Below, piece by piece: positions 6,177-13,319 of a DNA stretch of 13,570 nt. How positions within the stretch are numbered: the first letter of the stretch is position 1; every line of letters starts with the position of its first letter. Under the pieces are notes generated by a model, which made no database searches, was not told the origin of the DNA, and saw only the letters and a list, made by a program, of their open reading frames with translations. Origin of the DNA: Bacillota bacterium (GTDB taxonomy: Bacteria > Bacillota > Clostridia > Peptostreptococcales > Anaerovoracaceae). Where the stretch lies: positions 1-13,570 of the forward strand of contig JAEXBK010000087.1 of the NCBI GenBank assembly GCA_023394035.1. Reading direction: 5' to 3'. The position numbers were made by a program, and so were the translations under genes.

Positions 6177-6758
6177 TTAGATTTCTTCGCCGGACCTGAC
6201 TATCCGTCTTACCCATTCTTTTTTGATGCGCCAGAGATTTGCCTGCACCCGGAAAATGTTCCACTCGTCTATTTCGAAAATCCTATGCCAGCTTTCTCTG
6301 ATTTCGGCTTCGACGTCGGGATACCAGCCTTTGTACTTTCCTTCTATGAAGCTGAAACGATCCTCTACTCCAAGCTCTTCAATTTTCTTCCTAAATCGCA
6401 GCTCGTCGGCTTCGTCTTTTGGAATATACAGGTTATTCAGAACGTAGTCCCACTTCGTTCCGTCGAAGTATATCACCTCTTCTTCGGGAACGCTGAGGCA
6501 GTATACGACTTCCTTTTCGATGGGCTTAAGGCAGTTGTCTCTGCTTACAGAGCACCATATAGGATACTCGTTGCCTACAGGGCGTTTCACCTTTTTCTCA
6601 GCCATCTCAACAAAGAGATCGTACTTTCCGATGAACCAATCCGCAATATCGCCCATATGAAGCCTGACATAGACGGCTTTGTTCGTCATAACGCCTTTGT
6701 TTTCAAGTTCGTATACGGAATTTTCGTGCTGCCTCGTGTAGAGCTCGATCATATTCAT
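6177..6758 (-). CDS. DUF3841 family protein
   Basis: A 193-residue soluble protein recognised as DUF3841 by its ordered family motifs: an N-terminal LYTRQHENSVYELENKG (about 6-22), YPIWCSVSRDN (65-75), a central VIYFDGTKWDYVLNNLYIP (95-113), and a C-terminal SWHRIFEIDEW (about 155-165). No signal peptide or membrane segment is seen. The function of this family is not established, and I do not assign one. It is the last gene of the dapF operon: its ATG overlaps the stop of the upstream PLP-enzyme gene as ATGA (6755-6758), which implies translational coupling. An internal ATG two codons later is an alternative start. A strong terminator follows directly. Confidence 0.8.
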   Translation of the reverse strand: MNMIELYTRQHENSVYELENKGVMTNKAVYVRLHMGDIADWFIGKYDLFVEMAEKKVKRPVGNEYPIWCSVSRDNCLKPIEKEVVYCLSVPEEEVIYFDGTKWDYVLNNLYIPKDEADELRFRKKIEELGVEDRFSFIEGKYKGWYPDVEAEIRESWHRIFEIDEWNIFRVQANLWRIKKEWVRRIVRSGEEI

Positions 6759-7780
6759 TTTATGATTCTTACGCCGTCTATGAGTTCCTTTTCAAATTCT
6801 ACGCGGTGATGCTTTGTGTAAAGTCCCGGGAAGCCTCCTGTATGAACAAAGATAACAGTTTCGCCTTTTGAAATCTTGCCTTCCTTTATCATATCGACAA
6901 AGCCGGCAAACGCCTTTCCGGTATAGCAAGGGTCAAAGAGCACGGCTTCTTTTCTTGCCATGAGATATATCGCCTCACGCACCTCCTTACACGGATTATT
7001 ATATGCGCCTCTCGTATATCCCTTCTGAATATCCATGTCCGCTCTTGATGCTTCAAAATTCATGCCGAACCGTGTCTTTACCTCATCTAAATATGAAACC
7101 ACACGTTTTTCTTTCGTATCATCAAAAGGTGAAATTGCAATCCCCGTGAGCGAAAGCTTTGATTTGATGTCCTTGAGACCGCAGAAAAGTCCGAGGTATG
7201 TACCTATCGAGCCTACCGCGCATACTACTCGCGCATTGCCTATTCCTTCTTTTTCCGCCTGTGCGTTGAGTTCAACTGCACAGTCGTAATAGCCGAGAGC
7301 TCCGAGCGCATTGCTTCCGCCAACCGGAATAAAATACACCTTATCGCCCTTCGCTTCATATTCCTTTGTCAGCTCGTCGCACAGCTCACGAAGCTGCTCA
7401 CCCTCGGGTCTTCCGTCGCTCGATTTAAGGATGACATCGCAGCCCATAATTCTGTCAAGCAATATGTTCGCAGATACCTCTCCCGGATACTCGTCTATCG
7501 CAGCGATTGCGCATTTCAGTCCGTATTTTGCCGCCATAGCAGCTGTCAGTCTGCCGTGGTTTGTCTGAGCACCGCCGACAGTCAAAATCATGGTATATCC
7601 GTTGTCAACCGCGTCTTTGAGCAGATACTCAAGCTTTCTGAGCTTGTTTCCGCCCGCTCCCCACGGAGAAAGGTCGTCGCGCTTAATGTAGAATTTGACG
7701 CCGAGCTCCTCTGAAATGGCAGGAAGATACTGAAGCGGAGTTTCTCCCACAAAATTATATTTTTCTATACCTAATGACAT
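6755..7780 (-). CDS. PLP-dependent D-cysteine desulfhydrase / ACC deaminase family enzyme
   Basis: A 341-residue fold-type II PLP enzyme. The Schiff-base lysine is K46 in GAGGNKLRKLEYLL, followed by the substrate-carboxylate loop VGGAQTNHGR (about 68-77). The late motifs FDPCYTGKAFAG and VHTGGFPGLY match the family's DPVYTGKA and HTGG elements. Members remove ammonia, and sulfide or another leaving group, from D-cysteine, beta-chloro-D-alanine or 1-aminocyclopropane-1-carboxylate; which substrate applies cannot be told from sequence. GGAQTNHGR differs from the textbook D-cysteine desulfhydrase loop, so a different amino acid is possible. AGGAGG (7788-7793, complement) overlaps the lysA stop codon and sets the ATG. 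The gene lies 11 nt after lysA and overlaps DUF3841 by 4 nt. The operon context suggests a role in breaking down an imported amino acid. Confidence 0.82.
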   Translation of the reverse strand: MSLGIEKYNFVGETPLQYLPAISEELGVKFYIKRDDLSPWGAGGNKLRKLEYLLKDAVDNGYTMILTVGGAQTNHGRLTAAMAAKYGLKCAIAAIDEYPGEVSANILLDRIMGCDVILKSSDGRPEGEQLRELCDELTKEYEAKGDKVYFIPVGGSNALGALGYYDCAVELNAQAEKEGIGNARVVCAVGSIGTYLGLFCGLKDIKSKLSLTGIAISPFDDTKEKRVVSYLDEVKTRFGMNFEASRADMDIQKGYTRGAYNNPCKEVREAIYLMARKEAVLFDPCYTGKAFAGFVDMIKEGKISKGETVIFVHTGGFPGLYTKHHRVEFEKELIDGVRIIK

Positions 7781-7791
7781 TATAAAGCCTC

Positions 7792-9087
7792 CTAAATATC
7801 ATTTCTTACTATATCGTCAAGCGATTCGCGTTTAACCGCAACATAGCTTTCTCCGTCCTTCAGCATAACCACAGGCGGTCTTGTAAGCCTGTTGTAGTTT
7901 GAAGCCATAGAGTAGTTATACGCACCCGTTGTACACACCGCTACGATATCACCTCTGCCTACCGACGAAGGCATCATTACATTCTCCTGGATGATGTCGC
8001 CGCTCTCGCACAGTCTTCCTACGACTGACGCCTCAAAATCGTTTTTCTCGTCCATCTTGTTAGCAATCAGGCATGTGTACTTTGACCTGTAAAGAGCAAA
8101 TCTCGGGTTGTCCGTCATTCCGCCGTCTATCGAGACGTAATTTTTGTAGCCCGGTATCGATTTCACGGTTCCGACAGTGTAGAGCGTCATTCCGGCAGCC
8201 GCAACTATGCTTCTGCCCGGTTCCATGTGTATCTCGGGAAGCTCTATCCCAAGGCGTTCACACGCCTCCTGCGCTGCCTTTGCTACATCGGACACCTTTT
8301 TTTCGACATTAAGATAAGGATCGTCATCGACATATCTCACACCGTAGCCGCCGCCGAGATCGAGCATCCTCGCCATGTAGCCGTGCTCTTTTTTCATATA
8401 TGCTATAAATTCGAGCATCTTTGCTGCGCCTCTTTCGAAGATATCCTCTCCGAAAACCTGCGAGCCTACATGACAGTGAAAGCCCGCAAGATCGACGTGC
8501 TCCTGTTCAAGCGTGAAGAGCGTTATCTCCTCAGCCTGTCCCGTTTCGATCGCTGAGCCGAATTTGCTGTCGACCTTACCTGTTGCAACGGCTTCGTATG
8601 TATGTGGATCGATTCCCGGCGTAAGTCTGAGCAGTACCTTCTGAACTATATTTCGCTTTGCAGCTTCTTTTTCTATCGCCTTTATCTCTTCGATGTTGTC
8701 CGCAACGAAGCAGCCGATTCCGTGATCCATGCCGAATGCAATGTCGGCATCAGTCTTGTTGTTGCTGTGGAAATACGCCTCCTTAAGATCAAAGCCCGCT
8801 TTAAGCGCGGTGTATATCTCACCCTGAGATACCACATCTATCCCCATGCCTTCTTCCGCCATGATCTCGTATATACGCTTGAAGCTGTTGGCTTTGCTCG
8901 CATAAAGCGGTTTTGAGCCTTTACCGAAATGCTTTTCAAACGCCTGCTTATATACTCTGCAATTTTGTCTGAGCAAATCCTCGTCTATGAGATAAAGCGG
9001 AGTTCCGTACTTTTCGGCAAGCTCTAAGGTGTCTTGTCCGGCAAACAAAAGTCGATTTCCCCTTACGGAAATATTATCGCATATCAT
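7792..9087 (-). CDS. lysA: diaminopimelate decarboxylase-type enzyme (LysA family)
   Basis: A 431-residue fold-type III PLP decarboxylase. The reaction for the family is meso-2,6-diaminopimelate to L-lysine plus CO2, acting at the D-configured carbon. The PLP lysine is K65 in LYASKANS. Other signatures are GIDVVSQGE (82-90), FHCHVGSQ (203-210), the glycine-rich phosphate site LGGGYG (244-249), EPGRSIVA (289-296), the active-site CESGD (C360-D364) and TGAYNYSMASNYN (387-399). Length is normal. AGGAGT (9095-9100, complement) precedes the ATG. Related fold-III enzymes act on D-ornithine or D-lysine, and this operon has an importer and sigma-54 control, so a catabolic or non-DAP substrate cannot be excluded. 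No dapA, dapB or other early lysine-pathway genes are in the window. Confidence 0.88.
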   Translation of the reverse strand: MICDNISVRGNRLLFAGQDTLELAEKYGTPLYLIDEDLLRQNCRVYKQAFEKHFGKGSKPLYASKANSFKRIYEIMAEEGMGIDVVSQGEIYTALKAGFDLKEAYFHSNNKTDADIAFGMDHGIGCFVADNIEEIKAIEKEAAKRNIVQKVLLRLTPGIDPHTYEAVATGKVDSKFGSAIETGQAEEITLFTLEQEHVDLAGFHCHVGSQVFGEDIFERGAAKMLEFIAYMKKEHGYMARMLDLGGGYGVRYVDDDPYLNVEKKVSDVAKAAQEACERLGIELPEIHMEPGRSIVAAAGMTLYTVGTVKSIPGYKNYVSIDGGMTDNPRFALYRSKYTCLIANKMDEKNDFEASVVGRLCESGDIIQENVMMPSSVGRGDIVAVCTTGAYNYSMASNYNRLTRPPVVMLKDGESYVAVKRESLDDIVRNDI

Positions 9088-9110
9088 AACAGTTACTCCT
9101 ATTATTTTCT

Positions 9111-10373
9111 CTACTTATTTTCCGCTATTTCCGTCTTTTTTGCAAGTGCCTTATCAAGCCAGTCTTTTCCGTCTACGAAACGCGAAACTATATATGAAAC
9201 GACATAGTCACCCGCAGAATTTATCATCGTTGCCGGCGGATCAACAAGGTTTCCTATGGCTACGAGAATCGGGAATGCAAGCTCAACCTGATTAGGGAAG
9301 AATATCGAGCAGATGATGTATTCTCCGATATATCCGCCGCCCGGCACGCCTGACATGCCGACTGACGAAAGTACGGCAAGAAGAACGATAGGGATGAGCT
9401 GTCCCCAGCTAAGCTGCTGTCCGAATACTCCAAGAACAAAGGCTATTTTGAGTACGCACGAGAAGCACGATCCGTCCATGTGCATCGTAGCTCCGAGCGG
9501 AAGTACCATCTCGCTTACGTCTTTTGATATTCCCGTTTCATTTGCAACTTCAATATTAGTAGGTATTGTGGCAACCGATGAGCATGTACCGAGAGATACG
9601 ATCGCAGGTCTTGCGATATGCTTAAGCATCGTCTTTATGCCTTGTTTACCTCCACCGAACCTCGCGAATAAAGGGAATGCGGTGAATATGTACACGAAGC
9701 ACAGTGGATAGTAAACAAGCAGCGCTCTTCCGTATGATTCTGTAATCATGGCGCCGTATTCGGAAACAAGTCCCGCGAAAATAGCAAAGAACGCAAAAGG
9801 TGCATAGTATGTAATTATCTTTACGAATTTCATCATTACATCCGAAAGGCTGCTCAGGAATTTAGCAACGACTTTTCCGGATTCTCCGGCAAGATTTGTT
9901 GCAAAGCCGAACAAAATCGAAAATACGATGAGCGGAAGCATCGCGCGGCGCGAGAGCAATCCGACAAAGTCATTTGCCGTAAAGAAGTTTACGATCATAT
10001 CGCTTATGCTTGCGTATTCGCCTATTTCTTCCTTCGGAATTTCATTCCATGCCGAAAGAACAGGCGGGAATATCTTCATAATAACGAACATTATTACAGC
10101 AGCTATCGCTCCCGTAACGAGGAACGTCATAACGGTAGTCCCCATAATTTTGCCCGCACGGCTCCTGCTCTTCATATTCGCTATCGAGCTTGATATAGAT
10201 GCAAATACCATAGGTACTACAACACAGAACATCATGTTAATAAATACCGTGCCGAAAGGCTTTAATGCCGCCGCAAAGCCCGGTGCAAGCCAGCCCGTTA
10301 TAGATCCCGCTACCATTGCAAAGATCATAAATGCGAGAAACATATAGTTTCTCATTACTGATTTCGTTTCCAT
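9111..10373 (-). CDS. DAACS-family cation-coupled symporter with altered substrate site
   Basis: A 420-residue multi-pass membrane protein of the dicarboxylate/amino acid:cation symporter family (GltP/GltPh fold). Hairpin 1 is SLGTCSSVATIPTN (260-273), transmembrane 7 is PLGATMHMDGS (292-302), hairpin 2 is SGVPGGGYIGEY (341-352), and transmembrane 8 is DPPATMINSAGD (378-389). Aligned to GltPh, D378, T382, N385 and D389 keep the sodium and amino-acid backbone ligands. The side-chain-binding arginine (R397 in GltPh) is alanine (A381), and the NMDGT motif is HMDGS. Neutral amino acid relatives also lack that arginine, so glutamate, aspartate or C4-dicarboxylate transport is unlikely. AGGAGG (10379-10384, complement) sets the start. 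The gene lies 15 nt after dapF and 23 nt before lysA, so a diamino or D-amino acid handled by those enzymes is a sensible candidate cargo. Confidence 0.9.
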   Translation of the reverse strand: METKSVMRNYMFLAFMIFAMVAGSITGWLAPGFAAALKPFGTVFINMMFCVVVPMVFASISSSIANMKSRSRAGKIMGTTVMTFLVTGAIAAVIMFVIMKIFPPVLSAWNEIPKEEIGEYASISDMIVNFFTANDFVGLLSRRAMLPLIVFSILFGFATNLAGESGKVVAKFLSSLSDVMMKFVKIITYYAPFAFFAIFAGLVSEYGAMITESYGRALLVYYPLCFVYIFTAFPLFARFGGGKQGIKTMLKHIARPAIVSLGTCSSVATIPTNIEVANETGISKDVSEMVLPLGATMHMDGSCFSCVLKIAFVLGVFGQQLSWGQLIPIVLLAVLSSVGMSGVPGGGYIGEYIICSIFFPNQVELAFPILVAIGNLVDPPATMINSAGDYVVSYIVSRFVDGKDWLDKALAKKTEIAENK

Positions 10374-10388
10374 TTCTTCCTCCTGTGA

Positions 10389-11237
10389 TTATTTGAGCTG
10401 CATGGGAAGCTCCTCGTCTGTGAGCTCTCCTATCGCCACTGAATTTGTAGGACCTGACAAGAAAAGATCCTTTATTTTTCCGTTTTCGATTCTGACATCA
10501 ACATTGAGCTCTCCGCCCTCCATGATGACACTCGTATTTTGACCGCTTACCTTGCCAAGCAGTGTAAGAATCGCAACAACCGAGCCCGTTCCCGTTCCGC
10601 ATGCAAGTGTAAAACCTTCAACGCCGCGTTCCCATGTACGTTCAAAGAGCGCATTTTCTCCTGTCAGCTCATAAAAATTGACATTTGTTCCCTTAGGGAA
10701 TTTTTCATAATATCTGAGCTTCTTTCCGAGTTCAAACAGTTCCTCTTCAGGTATGCACTTGAGTCCCTTGATTTCAACTGCAATATGCGGTATTCCCGGG
10801 TTTCCGAGCTCCACATACGAATATTTGACTTCTTTACCGTCAATCAAAGCAGAGGCTTCAAGGTCAAAGCTCGCAGGGTCGTTCAGCCTGACTCTGTACC
10901 TTCTCTTGTCTATCCTTTCTCCGATTACAAGCCCTGCCATCGTCTCTATTTTCTGAACATCTCCTGCCATTCCGTTTTCAAAAGCATACCTGCATATACA
11001 TCGTGCACCGTTACCGCACATTTCGCCTACAGAGCCGTCAGAGTTATAAAAGCGCATTTTCAAATCGCCTTCATGCTCCGCTCTTTCAACCGCCATAAGA
11101 CCGTCGGCTCCGACAGACAGATGCTGATTACATACATGCTTTACAAATGCAGGAAGAGCGTCCTCCGGAATATTTTCTTCGATATTGTTAATTATTATAA
11201 AATCGTTTCCGGCTCCGTTCATCTTCCAAAATTTCAA
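10389..11237 (-). CDS. dapF: diaminopimelate epimerase (TTG start)
   Basis: A 282-residue cofactor-independent epimerase that interconverts LL- and meso-diaminopimelate with two catalytic cysteines. These are C74 in GEMCGNGARC and C213 in TLACGTGTGS. Other family signatures are MNGAGNDF (6-13), HLSVGADGL (39-47), NSDGS (65-69), PKGTNVNF (181-188) and WERGVEG (202-208). The start is placed at TTG (11237-11235) because AAGGAGGTG lies just upstream and the protein then begins MKFWKMNGAGNDF, exactly as family members do. The frame stays open upstream to an ATG at 11366, but that stretch crosses a terminator and the sigma-54 promoter. GTGTGS in place of the common GTGACA after C213 is a variant that could go with a different substrate; the fold also includes other amino acid racemases. 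First gene of the five-gene operon. Confidence 0.9.
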   Translation of the reverse strand: MKFWKMNGAGNDFIIINNIEENIPEDALPAFVKHVCNQHLSVGADGLMAVERAEHEGDLKMRFYNSDGSVGEMCGNGARCICRYAFENGMAGDVQKIETMAGLVIGERIDKRRYRVRLNDPASFDLEASALIDGKEVKYSYVELGNPGIPHIAVEIKGLKCIPEEELFELGKKLRYYEKFPKGTNVNFYELTGENALFERTWERGVEGFTLACGTGTGSVVAILTLLGKVSGQNTSVIMEGGELNVDVRIENGKIKDLFLSGPTNSVAIGELTDEELPMQLK

Positions 11238-11238
11238 G

Positions 11239-11249
11239 CTTCCACCTCC
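11239..11249 (-). promoter_or_regulatory. ribosome binding site that decides the dapF TTG start
   Basis: The minus strand has AAGGAGGTGG immediately before AGC-TTG, a near-complete anti-16S match at a good distance from TTG at 11237. The in-frame ATG at 11222 would cut off the conserved N-terminal strand, and the ATG at 11366 lies above the promoter. Confidence 0.85.
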
Positions 11250-11294
11250 TTCTCGATCATACAAGCCATAATTAAAAGTCCTGCAACAATATAC

Positions 11295-11311
11295 AGCAAG
11301 AATCACGCCAA
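11295..11311 (-). promoter_or_regulatory. sigma-54 (-24/-12) promoter of the dapF operon
   Basis: The minus strand reads TTGGCGTGATTCTTGCT. The invariant GG (11309-11308) and GC (11297-11296) are 10 nt apart, as sigma-54 requires, and the -12 half ATTCTTGCT is identical to that of the promoter at 1400-1416. The start site should be near 11283-11286, giving a leader of about 47 nt to the dapF TTG. The gene upstream encodes a sigma-54 activator. Confidence 0.85.
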
Positions 11312-11315
11312 GAAT

Positions 11316-11363
11316 AAAAAAACGATTGAAATACACAATTTTCACCTGTTTCCAATCGCTTTT
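11316..11363 (-). terminator. intrinsic terminator after the PAS sigma-54 activator
   Basis: On the minus strand, CGATTG (11358-11353) pairs with CAATCG (11328-11323), extended by GAAA/TTTC flanks with a bulge. It is followed by seven T residues (11322-11316). The loop is about 17 nt and may partly pair within itself. The T-tract ends 5 nt before the -24 element of the dapF promoter, so readthrough from the activator gene would be limited. Confidence 0.65.
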
Positions 11364-11376
11364 CATTATATTTCTT

Positions 11377-11393
11377 AGGCAGCACGCCTGCCT
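11377..11393. promoter_or_regulatory. palindrome, candidate enhancer (UAS) for the sigma-54 activator
   Basis: AGGCAG-CACGC-CTGCCT is a perfect 6-bp inverted repeat with a 5-bp centre. It lies about 75 bp upstream of the -24 element and about 100 bp from the predicted start site, the usual range for sigma-54 enhancer sites. No T-tract follows on either strand, so it is not a terminator. Functional role is inferred from position only. Confidence 0.45.
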
Positions 11394-11416
11394 GCGCCGA
11401 ATTTAGTCCTGTTTTC

Positions 11417-11431
11417 AGGAATGCCGTTCCT
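11417..11431. promoter_or_regulatory. second palindrome, candidate enhancer (UAS)
   Basis: AGGAA-TGCCG-TTCCT is an inverted repeat with a 5-bp centre like the one at 11377-11393. It is nested in a larger imperfect dyad with AGTCC (11405-11409) and GGACT (11439-11443). It is roughly 110-120 bp upstream of the -24 element. It could be an activator site or simply structure in the 3' untranslated region of the activator mRNA. Confidence 0.4.
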
Positions 11432-11465
11432 AATTTCGGGACTGTTCGACGGCTGATGATTTTGT

Positions 11466-13286
11466 TCAGGTTTCTATGTTATACCCCTTGATTTTGGTAT
11501 AAAACACAGATTTGGAGAGTCCAAGGCGTTCCATAGCCTCTTTCTTGTTGCCTCTGCACTGAATCAGCACCTTTCTTATCATCTTTTTTTCTTCCGACGC
11601 TATGTGCTCTTTCAGAGTTTCATGAAGCGTCGTTTCATCCTCAAGACAAATCTGCTCCTCATAGATTATGTCCGATTCCGATAATGCGACCGCACTTTCG
11701 AGCACGTTTTCGATTTCCCTTATATTTCCCGGCCAGTCGTAAGACAAAAGCTTGCTGAACGCCTCTCCCGAAAGCACTTTGTCCGGCATTTTATATTTCA
11801 CTCGCAGCTTATCCATCAGATTGTCTATGATGAAGCATATATCCTCATGACAGTCCCTTAGCGGCGGAAGCTCTATGGAAAATGCCGACAGCCTGTAGTA
11901 AAGATCCTGCCTGAAGCTGCCTTCTGCGACTTCTTTTTTCAGGTTTCTGTTGGTTGCTGCAATTATACGCACATCCACCGGCAGCGTCTTTGTTGAGCCG
12001 ACTCTGCAAAGCTCTTTATTTTGAATTACATTCAAAAACTTTGCCTGTATGCCGATCGGAATTTCACCTATTTCATCAAGAAAAATCGTTCCCCCGTCTG
12101 CCGCTTCAAAATACCCTGCCTTTCCTTTTGTGCTTGCACCTGTAAAAGAGCCGGGCACATATCCGAACATTTCGCTTTCGAACAGGTTAGGCGGAATCGT
12201 CGTACAATCCACCTTTATAAACGGACCTTTTCTATTCTGAGCTTTTGCAATATTTTCTGCAAGGAATGACTTTCCCGTTCCTGATTCTCCTGTTATCAAA
12301 ATGTTACAGTCGAGCTGTGAAAGCTTGTAGGCTTTTCTCCGTACCGCCGCCATAGCCGTACTGCTTCCGAATATACCTGAAAACGAAGTCGAATCGTCCA
12401 TCATAAAAACCTTGTCCATTTCCTGATACATTTTTTCTGCAGTCTTTATGGCGAGATTCCGCTCAAGAATAGTTGTTTTTATATCATCTATCTTCTGAAA
12501 TTTTACGATCAGCCCCGATGTTTTGCCGTCTTCCCTTATAGGTATTACGGATGCCACAAGAGGAAAGCCGTTGACAGCATATTCGCCATCAGATACGGAA
12601 TCAAGCTCTCCGCACATTACAGCATCGAGGTCTTTTACAAACTCCTTACCCTCAAAATAGCTTCGGAAGTTCCTGCCTATTATCTCGGTTTCCATATTCG
12701 GGTGCTTTGCCGAAAAGCTCTTCCCTCTCAGAAGAAATCCGATTCCCTCTTTCCTTGCCGAGTATCCCTTTTCCTGCCAGAATTTCACCTTCTTCGTCTT
12801 GGAATCGACTACTACAAGCTGTCCTATATTCAGGAAATAGCTCATTGAATACGAAGTTTCACCTACCGTTATCTCGCTTTTGTTGTATCCCATTTCGACT
12901 TTGAAGGGGATTCTTTTCCATGATGCCGCAATCTGTATTTTTCGTGCTTCGCTTCCTGAAATCGATTTGTATATAGGCTTAAACGATTTATCCTCAAAGC
13001 ATCCTGCCGCAAGGAGCATATCGCCCTTCTTTATCTTTTTACCATCTATTCCTATAGCTTTCAGGTCTGATGCCTTAAGCTCTCCGTCATCCCCGCCAAG
13101 CGATGAATCCGCAATCAAAACAAGGTCGCCTTTTTCTATCTTGCCTTCTCCGTGAGAAAAATCGTTAAGATTGACAAGTCCGAAGCAGTCTTTTGCCTTT
13201 TTATTTATATGAATGACGTTTCCGCTTTCATCTATTACCATTATCGCATGCATAGACGTATCCATAATGCTCTGCAGAATACTCAT
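11466..13286 (-). CDS. sigma-54-dependent activator with PAS sensor and Fis-type HTH
   Basis: A 606-residue enhancer-binding protein. The N-terminus (about 1-110) is a PAS-like sensor beginning MDTSMHAIMVIDESGNVIHI, interrupted by a repeated motif KIEKGDLVLIA (49-59) and KIKKGDMLLAA (84-94). A second PAS-like segment covers about 130-270 and a linker helix follows to 300. The AAA+ domain has Walker A GESGTGKS (333-340), the contact loop GSFTGA (379-384, Ser for the usual Ala), Walker B GGTIFLDE (398-405), IIAATNRNL (441-449) and DWPGNIREIE (517-526). The C-terminus (about 563-603) is a Fis-like helix-turn-helix with GNKKEAMERLGLSKSVFYTK. AAGGAGG ends 5 nt before the ATG. It is probably co-transcribed with the TrkA-type gene 33 nt upstream, or has its own promoter there. 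Its likely target is the sigma-54 promoter of the dapF operon directly downstream; the ligand may be that operon's amino acid. Confidence 0.93.
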   Translation of the reverse strand: MSILQSIMDTSMHAIMVIDESGNVIHINKKAKDCFGLVNLNDFSHGEGKIEKGDLVLIADSSLGGDDGELKASDLKAIGIDGKKIKKGDMLLAAGCFEDKSFKPIYKSISGSEARKIQIAASWKRIPFKVEMGYNKSEITVGETSYSMSYFLNIGQLVVVDSKTKKVKFWQEKGYSARKEGIGFLLRGKSFSAKHPNMETEIIGRNFRSYFEGKEFVKDLDAVMCGELDSVSDGEYAVNGFPLVASVIPIREDGKTSGLIVKFQKIDDIKTTILERNLAIKTAEKMYQEMDKVFMMDDSTSFSGIFGSSTAMAAVRRKAYKLSQLDCNILITGESGTGKSFLAENIAKAQNRKGPFIKVDCTTIPPNLFESEMFGYVPGSFTGASTKGKAGYFEAADGGTIFLDEIGEIPIGIQAKFLNVIQNKELCRVGSTKTLPVDVRIIAATNRNLKKEVAEGSFRQDLYYRLSAFSIELPPLRDCHEDICFIIDNLMDKLRVKYKMPDKVLSGEAFSKLLSYDWPGNIREIENVLESAVALSESDIIYEEQICLEDETTLHETLKEHIASEEKKMIRKVLIQCRGNKKEAMERLGLSKSVFYTKIKGYNIET

Positions 13287-13319
13287 ATTTCCTCCTTATG
13301 ACTGCCCCCGTTCTTTCCG

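Noticed and set aside
5890..6264. Minus-strand open frames in the GC-rich gap
   Set aside because: Products are Arg/Ala/Pro-rich low-complexity sequence, as expected of GC-rich repeats, and overlap the end of DUF3841 and its terminator.
5877..6809. Plus-strand open frame of about 310 codons across the GC-rich gap and DUF3841 gene
   Set aside because: It runs through the tandem repeat, the hairpins and the shared terminator, then antisense to DUF3841. No start signal or recognisable domain.
11238..11294. Lysine riboswitch upstream of dapF/lysA
   Set aside because: The leader from the predicted sigma-54 start to the TTG is only about 47 nt, far too short for a lysine riboswitch, and none of its helices are seen.
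11238..11366. Upstream extension of dapF to an ATG at 11366
   Set aside because: The added 43 residues have no family match, no ribosome binding site, and would be encoded across a terminator and the sigma-54 promoter. The TTG at 11237 has a strong Shine-Dalgarno and the correct N-terminus.
10539..11378. Plus-strand open frame opposite dapF
   Set aside because: Shadow frame of dapF without supporting motifs or ribosome binding site.
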